Source: Planctomycetota bacterium
GTDB lineage: Bacteria > Planctomycetota > Phycisphaerae > Phycisphaerales > SM1A02
DNA length: 15,406 nt
Direction of reading: 5' to 3'
Assembly (NCBI GenBank): GCA_027295365.1
Contig: JAPULD010000223.1
Location: 1 to 15,406 of the forward strand
Shown: positions 6,662 to 14,602 of the stretch, one piece after another
Layout of the letters: every line of letters starts with the position of its first letter
How positions within the stretch are numbered: position 1 is the stretch's first letter
The notes under the pieces: generated by a model
Database searches by the model: none
The model's input: the letters and a program-made list of their open reading frames with translations, nothing else
Told to the model about the DNA's origin: nothing
Program-made: the position numbers and the translations under genes

Positions 6662-6960
6662 CCATCGCGGCGCTGGATGACTCGGACGTTCTTGCGACCA
6701 TCATTGTGGGGGAGCACACCCTTCACTTTGAGCATCAGAAAATTGACACCCCAGAGCACCCCGAAGACAAGGGACGCCGCGACGAGGGCCAGGGCCACCA
6801 ACAGGAAGATGGGGACCGCGATGACGAGGATGAACGTCATGAGCACCACCCGTGAGATCCAGCTGGGCTGGGTCGCCGCGGATTGCCAGACCGCCGAGGC
6901 TCGTCGAACGCCGGAGGTCGTGAACACGGTGAATGGTGGTCTTTGGTCCATGGGATTCAT
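6658..6960 (-). CDS. Small membrane protein of unknown function
   Basis: The 100-residue product has a Ser/Thr/Gln-rich, probably cytoplasmic N-terminus of about 36 residues. A long hydrophobic stretch follows (about 38-77: VVLMTFILVIAVPIF, LLVALALVAASLVFGVLW), long enough for one long or two short membrane helices, then a basic C-terminus (KVKGVLPHNDGRKNVRVIQRR). No domain is recognised. The stop shares CTAG with the aminotransferase stop. The start is either ATG 6960 or ATG 6951 (Met4). A TAGAAT box ends 3 nt before 6960, so a transcript starting at the normal distance would begin inside the first codons and favour 6951. The gene call rests on the bipartite hydrophobic/basic pattern and the good fit between neighbours. 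Confidence 0.72.
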   Translation of the reverse strand: MNPMDQRPPFTVFTTSGVRRASAVWQSAATQPSWISRVVLMTFILVIAVPIFLLVALALVAASLVFGVLWGVNFLMLKVKGVLPHNDGRKNVRVIQRRDG

Positions 6961-6963
6961 CTC

Positions 6964-6969
6964 ATTCTA
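6964..6969 (-). promoter_or_regulatory. TAGAAT -10 box of the small membrane protein gene
   Basis: Minus-strand TAGAAT lies 3 nt before ATG 6960 and 12 nt before ATG 6951. With the usual 6-7 nt from hexamer to start site, transcription would begin near 6957, making 6951 the usable start with a leader of about 6 nt. Confidence 0.48.
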
Positions 6970-7122
6970 GCGCAAAGCCGCGGGGGAGATCGCACGACGT
7001 GGATCTCCGGTATTTATTCGGAAATGGCCGAAAGGCCTTACACGCTGTGCGTCTCCTGTCCAATTGCAAGCCAGGGGAGACACGCCACCCCTTGGCTCCG
7101 ATACCATGACCTGCTGGCCACC

Positions 7123-7128
7123 TATATA
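7123..7128 (+). promoter_or_regulatory. Possible -10 box of dnaE
   Basis: TATATA lies about 32 nt before ATG 7160 in the 199-bp gap 6961-7159. No -35 is seen at 16-18 bp. A leader of about 25 nt without a clear Shine-Dalgarno would result. The gap also holds a tiny GGCC-GAAA-GGCC hairpin (7026-7037), but nothing resembling an RNA gene. Confidence 0.28.
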
Positions 7129-7159
7129 CCCCTGAAATCGTCAGTTGGAACGTCCTTTA

Positions 7160-10100
7160 ATGCCCCCCAAAGCCACCTCATCCTCCGAAGAAAACCTGGG
7201 CGGTTTCATTCACCTCCATCTGCATACGGAATATTCCCTCCTTGATGGGGGGAACAAGATCACCCCCCTGATTGAGCATGTCAAAGAGCTGGGGATGGGG
7301 GCGGTGGCGATCACGGACCATGGCAATCTCTTCGGGGCCGTCGAGTTCTACAGCAAGGCGAAAAAAGCAGGCATCAAGCCAATCCTGGGCATCGAGGCCT
7401 ACGTCGCGGTCGAGGATCGCACGGTGCGCAAGCAGACCGGCATCGCCGATGGCGGGTTCCACCTGGTGCTGTTGGCCGAGAACAATCAGGGATGGCAGAA
7501 TCTGCTCAAACTCAGCTCCGACGCGTTCATCAACGGGTTTTACTACAAGCCCCGGATGGACAAGTCCACGCTGACGCAATGGTCCGCGGGATTGATCGCC
7601 ATCAATGGCCACCTCGGTTCCTCAATCGCCCATCACCTGACCAATTACGTCCAGACCAACAACGAGGCCCACTGGCAATCGGCGATCGAAGAGGCGACCT
7701 GGCACGCGAAGACATTCGGCGTCAACAAGGATGGCGATCCTTGCTTCTTCATCGAACTCCAAAGCCACGAGACGCCCGAGCAGGAACGGATCAACCCCTA
7801 CCTGATCAAGCTGGCGCGAGAGCTGGATCTGCCGCTCGTGTGCGACAACGATGCGCATTTTCTCCGGGCCGAGGACTGGGACACCCATGACAGCCTGTGC
7901 TGCATCTCCATGGGCAAGACCAAGGACGAGCCGACGAGGCTGCATTATCCGCGTCAGTTGTTCGTCAAGTCTCCCCAGCAGATGCAGGAACTCTTCGGCG
8001 ACATTCCCGAATCGATGGAGAACTCCGTCGCCATCGCCAAACGCTGCAACGTGGAACTCGACTTCTCCGCCAACCACGCCCCGGTGGTGCGGGTCAAGTA
8101 TCCCGATGACATGCCCGAATACAAGGGGGGCGACCTGACGCAATGGTTCAACGACTATTGCTCGAAATTCGAGTTGTTGCCCTTTGACGAGGTCCGGGAC
8201 AAGGACGTGACCGCGGAACAACTCAAGGTCGATTGCGACAAAGCCCTACGTGAACTGTGCGAAGCCGGTTTGATCTGGCGATATGGTCCCGAAGGCGTGA
8301 CCGACGCGATCCGGGCAAGGCTCGAACGTGAAATCAAGATCCTTGCCGACAAGCTCATCAGCGCGTATTTCCTGATCGTCTGGGATTTCGTGAACTGGGC
8401 CCGCCAGCGAGGCATCCCCGCCAGCGCGCGTGGTTCGGGCGTGGGCACCATGGTGGGGTACGTGCTGGGTCTCTCCAACGCCTGCCCCGAGCATTATGGC
8501 CTGCTATTCGAGCGTTTCACCGATCCGGATCGGACCGAGTATCCCGACATCGACATCGACATCTGTCAGAATGGCCGGGCCGAGGTCATCAATTACGTTC
8601 GCAAGAAATATGGCCATGTCGCCCAGATCATCACCTTCGGTCGTCTCAAGGCGAAGGCCGCGATCAAGGACGTGGCACGGGTCATGGGTCTGTTGCCCGC
8701 CGAGGGCCAGCGGTTGTCCAACTTGGTGCCGGCCGAGCTGAACATCACCATTGATGCAGCCATCGAGAAGGACGATGACTTCCGCCACGAATACGAGACG
8801 AACGCCCAATCCAAACGCGTGATCGACACCGCCAATGCGCTGGAGAATCACGCGCGTCATGCCGGCGTGCATGCGGCCGGCGTGGTCGTGGCGACCCAAC
8901 CCCTCGACAATATCGTTCCCCTGTACAAGGCCTCAGGCAGCGATGACATCGTCACCCAGTGGGATGGCCCCACGTGCGAACGCGTCGGCCTGCTCAAGAT
9001 GGACTTCCTGGGCCTACGGACGTTGTCCACGATCGAGCTGGCGAAGAAGCTCGTCCGAGAGACGCTGAACGAGGAAATCATCTGGCAGACGGTGGGCCTT
9101 GAAGTCGGCCAAGGCGATCATCCCCTGGATCTCGATCGCCTGCGCTACGACGACCGAAAGGTACTTGATCTCTTCCAACGCGCCGACACCGTGGGCATCT
9201 TCCAGTTTGAATCAGGCGGCATGCGCAAGCTTCTGCTGGAAATGAAACCCGACCGACTGGAAGACCTCATCGCGGCCAACGCGCTCTTCCGCCCTGGCCC
9301 GATGGACCTCATTCCCGACTACTGCGCCCGTAAGCATGGCAAGCAGGAGGTCCCGGCCCTGCACCCGATTGTCGATGGCTTCACGAGCGAGACCTATGGC
9401 ATCATGGTCTACCAGGAACAGGTCATGCAGATCGTGCATGGCCTGGGCGACATCCCGTTGCGCAGCGCGTATTCGCTGATCAAGGCGATCAGCAAGAAAA
9501 AGCACGAGGTCATCAACGCCGAACGACCCAAGTTCATCGAGGGGGCCAAGCTCAAGGGGATGGATCCGGCGATGGCGGAAGAGCTGTTCGACCTGATTCT
9601 CAAGTTCGCCGGGTATGGTTTCAACAAGTCGCACTCCACGGGATACGCGATCATCGCGTACCAGACCGCGTACTTGAAGACCTACTTCCCGAACCAGTAC
9701 ATGGCGGCGTTGCTGACCTATGAAAGCGGCGCGAAGAAGGTCGAAGACTGGCGGATCTACCTCGACGAATGCAAGAAGACCATCTACACCGACCACACCT
9801 CCAAGAATCCCCATCAAGGCGTGGTGGTGATGCCTCCCGACATCAACCTCTCGAATGTCGATTTCACCGTCGTGTTCAATGAAGAGGACCCCCAGGATGC
9901 CCTGCATGGGCACGTTCGATTCGGTCTCAGCGCCATCAAGGGGATCGGCAAGAATGCAATCGGCACCATCGTGGAGGAACGCGACAAGGCCGGACCATTC
10001 AAGTCCGTGTTCGATTTCTGTGAACGCGTTTCCACGCGAACCGTGAACAAGGCCGCCATCGAGGCTCTCATCAAGTGCGGCACGTTCGACAGCCTCCACA

Positions 10101-11050
10101 GCCTGCCCGAGCGTTCCGCAGCGGTTGCCGCGATCGACGACGCCATCGCGGCGGGCCAAACCGCCGCGGAGGATCGACGCCGCGGACAGTTGGGCTTGTT
10201 TGGCGGAGGCGATGCGCCCCCTGATGCAATGCCAGAGGCAGAGGAATCCGCCGACGAAGCGAACGAACGCCCCTTGCCCAACGTTCTCCCTTGGTCCCAG
10301 AAGCAGTCGCTCGAACTGGAAAAGGAATGTCTGGGCTTTCACGTGTCTGGGCATCCCCTGGATGAACACGAATCGTTGCTGGCCGAATTCGCGACCTATA
10401 CGACAAGACAGATCAGCGATCTCAAGCACGATCAACTCGTCGCTGTGGGTGGCCTGCTCAATCGCGTGCGTCACACCATCGTGCGCAATGGCCGCAGCGC
10501 AGGCGAGAAGATGGCCATGATCACCTTGCAGGACAAGACTGGCGATGTCGAAGGCGTCGTCTTCTCCAATATCTTCGCGCAGCATGGCCAGCACGTGCAG
10601 CTTGACGGCATCGTCCTGCTCATCGGGCGCGTCGATCGTAATCGTGGAGAACCCCAGATCATCGTCGATCGGGTCATGCCCCTGGAAGAGGCCACGCGGC
10701 ATCTTGCCTCGACGTTGGTGATCGAATTCGCTCCCGATGCCGTGGATGACCCCATCGGGCAACGCCTCGAAATGGTCGAGGGTTTTCTGCAGCAGTTCAG
10801 TGGAAGGCCCGCCGAAGGTGGAAACCCCGCGGAAGTTCAGGTGCAGCTCCACACCGAAGGCAAGTGCGTGACGATGCGCAGCTCCAAGCATCGCGTGATC
10901 GTGGATTCATACTTGTTGCAACGATTGAGGGAAGTCGTTGGTCATGACCATGTCAGGGCCCATGCTTCGGGCATCCCTTCGCATCTCATCAGCAACAACA
11001 CCAGGCGTTCCTATCCAAAGCGCAAGGAAACGGCTGATTCGCTGAATTGA
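7160..11050 (+). CDS. dnaE: DNA polymerase III alpha subunit (replicative polymerase)
   Basis: The 1296-residue protein is complete, somewhat longer than the usual 1150-1200. Order of domains: PHP (about 16-290), palm and thumb, fingers, a helix-hairpin-helix (about 918-978, LSAIKGIGKNAIGTIVEE) and an OB fold (about 1090-1190). The PHP part keeps probable metal ligands: HLHTEYS (20-26), ITDHG (51-55), GIEAYV (78-82), ELQSH (199-203) and NDAHF (230-234). Catalytic acidic residues are in YPDIDIDICQ (461-470) and KMDFLG (Asp615). Other landmarks are ARGSG (423-427), FRPGPMDLIPDY and GYGFNKSHSTGYA. QLGLF at 1010-1014 is a near-ideal beta-clamp binding motif. It makes the chromosome strand at the fork. 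ATG 7160 is preferred; TTG 7145 is a five-codon-longer alternative. It converges with the signalling operon, leaving 13 bp between stops. Confidence 0.98.
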   Translation: MPPKATSSSEENLGGFIHLHLHTEYSLLDGGNKITPLIEHVKELGMGAVAITDHGNLFGAVEFYSKAKKAGIKPILGIEAYVAVEDRTVRKQTGIADGGFHLVLLAENNQGWQNLLKLSSDAFINGFYYKPRMDKSTLTQWSAGLIAINGHLGSSIAHHLTNYVQTNNEAHWQSAIEEATWHAKTFGVNKDGDPCFFIELQSHETPEQERINPYLIKLARELDLPLVCDNDAHFLRAEDWDTHDSLCCISMGKTKDEPTRLHYPRQLFVKSPQQMQELFGDIPESMENSVAIAKRCNVELDFSANHAPVVRVKYPDDMPEYKGGDLTQWFNDYCSKFELLPFDEVRDKDVTAEQLKVDCDKALRELCEAGLIWRYGPEGVTDAIRARLEREIKILADKLISAYFLIVWDFVNWARQRGIPASARGSGVGTMVGYVLGLSNACPEHYGLLFERFTDPDRTEYPDIDIDICQNGRAEVINYVRKKYGHVAQIITFGRLKAKAAIKDVARVMGLLPAEGQRLSNLVPAELNITIDAAIEKDDDFRHEYETNAQSKRVIDTANALENHARHAGVHAAGVVVATQPLDNIVPLYKASGSDDIVTQWDGPTCERVGLLKMDFLGLRTLSTIELAKKLVRETLNEEIIWQTVGLEVGQGDHPLDLDRLRYDDRKVLDLFQRADTVGIFQFESGGMRKLLLEMKPDRLEDLIAANALFRPGPMDLIPDYCARKHGKQEVPALHPIVDGFTSETYGIMVYQEQVMQIVHGLGDIPLRSAYSLIKAISKKKHEVINAERPKFIEGAKLKGMDPAMAEELFDLILKFAGYGFNKSHSTGYAIIAYQTAYLKTYFPNQYMAALLTYESGAKKVEDWRIYLDECKKTIYTDHTSKNPHQGVVVMPPDINLSNVDFTVVFNEEDPQDALHGHVRFGLSAIKGIGKNAIGTIVEERDKAGPFKSVFDFCERVSTRTVNKAAIEALIKCGTFDSLHSLPERSAAVAAIDDAIAAGQTAAEDRRRGQLGLFGGGDAPPDAMPEAEESADEANERPLPNVLPWSQKQSLELEKECLGFHVSGHPLDEHESLLAEFATYTTRQISDLKHDQLVAVGGLLNRVRHTIVRNGRSAGEKMAMITLQDKTGDVEGVVFSNIFAQHGQHVQLDGIVLLIGRVDRNRGEPQIIVDRVMPLEEATRHLASTLVIEFAPDAVDDPIGQRLEMVEGFLQQFSGRPAEGGNPAEVQVQLHTEGKCVTMRSSKHRVIVDSYLLQRLREVVGHDHVRAHASGIPSHLISNNTRRSYPKRKETADSLN

Positions 11051-11063
11051 ATAGCGAGGCTGG

Positions 11064-12287
11064 TCAGGCCGCGAGGCCACCCTCGTAGCCGCCAAACCCG
11101 AAATCATCGACATCATCTTCCCATGAGGCTTCCTCGGGCCAGTTCGGCGTGGCGCGATGGTGGACCTTGATGATGTGTGAAAGCTGCTCGGCGAAGATGA
11201 CCCGCATCATGTCCAGCGTGCCGGCCAGTTCGGGGGGGAATTCATCGCTCTTGCGACGGAAGAGTACGATCACGGCCAGGCATTCCTCATCCTTGCGACA
11301 GGAATACGAGATGATCTGACTGTCTTCCAGGAATTCCACGTCGGCGTCGATCCACTTGGAAAATTCGTCGGCATCGTCGAAGACGACAATGTCATCCTCC
11401 CCGGCCATCTGGGGACAGATGTGGCGACACAGGTGATCGAGCAACACCGAGATCGATTCGCGGGGGCAATCGTAATTCACATACGCCCCGAGCCCGTACT
11501 GCCCATCGGAATCGGGCAGGAAGACCGCGGCATTCGTCGGCCCGGTCTTCGTCAGCAGATATTGCAATGCCGTGCGAAGCAGATCCTCAACGTCGAGTTC
11601 CTGCTTCAGCAACGTCTTGTACTCACTGGTCATGGCGACCTCGTTGATCTGCTCGGTCATGTCCTGATACGCGTCAACGAGATCCTTGCAAAGAATGTCG
11701 ACTTGGTCGGAAATCTCATGACGAGCGACGTTCAATTCCTTGCAGATCGTCTTGAGCCGCACGAGACGTTCATCGCGCAATCGGTCTCGACGTGAACTCG
11801 TCTTGGCCAGTTCAATGGAAGTGATGAGATCAGGCTCGGAAACCGGGACGCACAACACGTCGATGGCGCCAGCCCGCATGGCTTCCATGGCGCAACGACT
11901 GATGTCCTTGTCGCCATAGATGATCGTGCGTGTGGCGGGGGCGTTCTTCTGAACGTGTCGGGAGAGATCAAGCCCGTCGCCATCGGGAAGGTCGGGGTTG
12001 ACGAGTAGAATGTCGAACCGTCCTCGAGAGGCGGTGGCCAGTGCGGTGTCGAGACGACCGATGTAGATGCATCGATGCTGGTGCTCTTCCAAGGACTGCA
12101 CCAGCGAGTTGCGGGCATCGTCTTCACGACCCACGATCAGAATTGAGGCCGGGCCATCCGTGGGGTCCTGCTTCTCCAGGGCCTCGGCAATGGCTCGATC
12201 CAGCGGTTCGAGTTCTCGCTTGATCCGTTGAGCCGCCTGATTGGTCCGCTTGGTTGCCACGTTCTCATCCGACCTTTCTACACTCAC
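11064..12287 (-). CDS. Degenerate receiver (pseudo-REC) plus GAF-domain signalling protein
   Basis: The 407-residue protein starts at GTG 12287 in a GTGA overlap with the kinase stop. Residues 47-160 have receiver topology (ASILIVGRED, FDILLVNPDLPDGDGLDL, MRAGAIDVLCVPV). Key residues are changed: the acidic pair gives way to Gly53-Arg54, the phospho-acceptor Asp is Asn97, the Thr/Ser is Gly125, and the Lys before Pro is Val147. It probably cannot be phosphorylated in the normal way. Residues 165-230 are a charged helix, likely a coiled-coil linker. Residues 232-375 look like a GAF-type sensor domain (DLLRTALQYLLTKTGPTNAA; AVFLPDSDG). The tail is acidic (EEASWEDDVDD) and ends GGLAA. There is no output domain. 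It may bind the kinase or the HTH regulator as an adaptor (inference). Confidence 0.88.
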   Translation of the reverse strand: MSVERSDENVATKRTNQAAQRIKRELEPLDRAIAEALEKQDPTDGPASILIVGREDDARNSLVQSLEEHQHRCIYIGRLDTALATASRGRFDILLVNPDLPDGDGLDLSRHVQKNAPATRTIIYGDKDISRCAMEAMRAGAIDVLCVPVSEPDLITSIELAKTSSRRDRLRDERLVRLKTICKELNVARHEISDQVDILCKDLVDAYQDMTEQINEVAMTSEYKTLLKQELDVEDLLRTALQYLLTKTGPTNAAVFLPDSDGQYGLGAYVNYDCPRESISVLLDHLCRHICPQMAGEDDIVVFDDADEFSKWIDADVEFLEDSQIISYSCRKDEECLAVIVLFRRKSDEFPPELAGTLDMMRVIFAEQLSHIIKVHHRATPNWPEEASWEDDVDDFGFGGYEGGLAA

Positions 12288-14602
12288 GCGACATTGCGTG
12301 ACTCCTGAACTCGATGCTCCCGCCAGTGCGGCAGCCAGATCGTGGCCACGGCTCCCTTGAGGGAACCGTTCTCCAGCGTGATCTGCCCACCACTGGCCTC
12401 GACGAGCCTTTGAGCCTGGGAGAGTCCCAGTCCGGGCTGCCGACCTGCGGGCTTGGCGCTGAAGAATGGATCAAAAGCGTGCGTCAACGTGTGGGGCGCC
12501 AATCCCGATCCATCATCCGTGACCTGTATCTTCAATCGGTCATCGGAAGCGTCGATTTGAACGCGGAGTTCAACATGAGACGAACCTTCTGCCTCAACTG
12601 CATTTTGAAGCAGCTCCGTGACCGCACGTCCGATCTGATCAGGGTCGATAAACACCTTGGTAGGAATGTCGCTGGTGAAGACGGAATTGAGATCCATCGG
12701 CTTCCGCCTTTTTGGCTTCACCTCACGAACGATCTTTCCAATCAATTCCTGCAAATTGACGCTTTTTGGCTTGGATTCAGTGGGATTGGCGAACAAACGC
12801 AGCGCCGTGATGATGTTGCTCAGTCGATGCGATTGCAGCGCAATCTGCTTGGCCATTGATCGTTGCTCGGGATCGATGATTGAGTTCAGCAGGATTTGCG
12901 AACGCCCCGAAATGACCGTCAAGGGGTTGTTCATTTCATGCGCGGCCCCGGCGGCCAGTTCCCCAAGTGCAGCCATGGTCTTGACTTGCGCCAATCGATC
13001 TTGCGTTTCCATTAACTCACGATTGGCTTCGACCAGTTGTTCGCCGACCCGCTTGGCCCCTTCGTGTTGGTTCCCCGCCGCCAGGGAAGCTCCCCACGTG
13101 CGGCTCAAAGCCTCCAGCATCACCCGATCCCCTTTGGCGTCAATTGTCCGATCATGGACCAGCACCGCGTTGACCCCCCACCCACAGCGCAAAGGCAGCA
13201 ACTTGATCGCCTTCAGGTCGATGGTTTCCTCCAACACATCACCCAATTCAGGAATGCGGTCTCGCACGTCCTCATTAAGAGGTTGATTATCGGTCATGTC
13301 ATCAAACAAGAAGCCGCCATCGGTCGCCGAGAAAATCTGGCTGTGTTGCAATCGCGCATCTTCATCAAACTGGTAGTACTGCAATGGCTCGCGATCGTTG
13401 GCCTGGTACAGGAGGGAATAGAACCCCTGGCCCCAGATCTCCGCCGCGGATTGCACCACTCGACCCAGGATCTGGGTCATGGTGGCCCCAGGCACGGCGG
13501 TGTCATGAAACTCGGTGATCGCCTCGAAGATGTGCTTCTGACTCTTGTTGCAGCTCGCGCTCTGTCGTAAGACGAGATTCGCACGGCCAAGCACTTCGTT
13601 GGCCCGGCACACGGAGCGCAACAATTGCCGAGTGCCGAGTTCGCTTTCCAACCCCATGCCCTCGCTCCGCAAGGCAAGTTCGTCATGGATTATGGGAACG
13701 ACTTCTTCGACGTGCTCGAGGGTCAATCCGATGCACGTGCACATTGCCTCGATGTTCTCGCCCTGAGCGCCGTGCCCCAACGGCGCAATGTGCTCCCGCC
13801 TGACGATCGCATCGGCCAATGAGATGAGGCCGATAAGCGGCTTGTGATTCAGGTCTGGCAAAGCCTCATAAGGCTGGCCATGCAACCAGATGATGTCGCT
13901 GAGTTGATGAGGCAGTTGCCAATGCTCGGCGATCCGTCGCCCTGCGGTGTGGGCATCGACCCCCACGGTCTTTCGGCAAGCCAGATCGAGTGGGAGATTC
14001 TGGGCCAACGCCAGTTCGCAGACCCGATCGAAGCTCTTGGGCAGGACCATGTGCAGACACAACTGGCCCAAGTCATGCAAGAGCCCCCCAATGAAGGCTT
14101 CACTGGGATGAAACTGATTCTTCAGACTGCTGATCGAGCAGAGTTTTTCGGCCACGATCGCCACCGCAAGGCTGTGCTGCCAATAGAGCTGGCGGCTGAA
14201 GACGGTCTTTGCGGAAAACTCTTCGCCCCCACAACTCGAATCGCCATCGAACATCTCGAAGATCTGCAACGAGAGCACCGCGCTACGGACGTTGTCGAAA
14301 CCCAGCAGCACGACGGCGCGATCGATCGTGGTGACGTTGGCGGCCCGTCCCTGCTCGCTGCATCGACAGACCTTGAGCACCTTGCTCGCCAGCGCGGGAT
14401 CGCAGGAGATCAGGTTGATGACGTCACTCATTTCCGACGAATCGTCGCTCGTCAACTCCAACACCCGCACCGCCACGGCGCTGAGCGTGGGCAACGCGTC
14501 GAGTTGCTGGAGGATCAGCTCGACTCGACGTGACTGAGTCGGATCGATCTGGGAGGGATCACCATGCATCGGCACAGCCCTTTCCGCCGACAGGTGGATC
14601 AC
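12284..14602 (-). CDS. HDOD-GAF-histidine kinase fusion
   Basis: The product has 772 residues and no membrane segment, so it is cytosolic. Residues about 25-260 are an HDOD domain (LILQQLDALPTLSAVAVRVL; ISCDPALASKVLKV; WQHSLAVA; GGLLHDLGQL with His176-Asp177; SLADAIV). Residues about 355-510 look like a GAF-type region. HisKA follows with the phospho-accepting His555 in GAAHEMNNPLTVISGRSQ. The HATPase has the N box LLQNAVEA (Asn667), the G1 box DDGSG (696-700), FDPFFSAKPAG and GLGLS. HDOD domains are protein-interaction modules in signalling and motility. Here one presumably gates the kinase. GTG 14602 overlaps the upstream stop (GTGA); ATG 14569 (Met12), with AAAGG about 9 nt before it, is the alternative start. 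Partners are probably the HTH-receiver upstream and the pseudo-receiver downstream. Confidence 0.95.
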   Translation of the reverse strand: MIHLSAERAVPMHGDPSQIDPTQSRRVELILQQLDALPTLSAVAVRVLELTSDDSSEMSDVINLISCDPALASKVLKVCRCSEQGRAANVTTIDRAVVLLGFDNVRSAVLSLQIFEMFDGDSSCGGEEFSAKTVFSRQLYWQHSLAVAIVAEKLCSISSLKNQFHPSEAFIGGLLHDLGQLCLHMVLPKSFDRVCELALAQNLPLDLACRKTVGVDAHTAGRRIAEHWQLPHQLSDIIWLHGQPYEALPDLNHKPLIGLISLADAIVRREHIAPLGHGAQGENIEAMCTCIGLTLEHVEEVVPIIHDELALRSEGMGLESELGTRQLLRSVCRANEVLGRANLVLRQSASCNKSQKHIFEAITEFHDTAVPGATMTQILGRVVQSAAEIWGQGFYSLLYQANDREPLQYYQFDEDARLQHSQIFSATDGGFLFDDMTDNQPLNEDVRDRIPELGDVLEETIDLKAIKLLPLRCGWGVNAVLVHDRTIDAKGDRVMLEALSRTWGASLAAGNQHEGAKRVGEQLVEANRELMETQDRLAQVKTMAALGELAAGAAHEMNNPLTVISGRSQILLNSIIDPEQRSMAKQIALQSHRLSNIITALRLFANPTESKPKSVNLQELIGKIVREVKPKRRKPMDLNSVFTSDIPTKVFIDPDQIGRAVTELLQNAVEAEGSSHVELRVQIDASDDRLKIQVTDDGSGLAPHTLTHAFDPFFSAKPAGRQPGLGLSQAQRLVEASGGQITLENGSLKGAVATIWLPHWREHRVQESRNVA

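Noticed and set aside
7026..7037. GGCC-GAAA-GGCC hairpin upstream of dnaE
   Set aside because: The stem is only 4 bp with no T-run and no wider structure, too small to call a terminator or riboswitch.
9212..10891. 559-codon open frame on the minus strand
   Set aside because: It lies wholly inside dnaE, has no recognisable domain, and its His/Asp/Val/Arg-rich product is the usual antisense shadow of a GC-rich gene.
11072..11085. CGAGG-CCAC-CCTCG as an intrinsic terminator
   Set aside because: It is within the last codons of the minus-strand gene, with a 5-bp stem and no T-run.
13771..14530. HD-GYP cyclic-di-GMP phosphodiesterase reading of the kinase N-terminus
   Set aside because: An HD pair (His176-Asp177) is present, but the GYP motif and remaining ligands are not seen; the overall pattern is HDOD, many of which keep HD-like residues.
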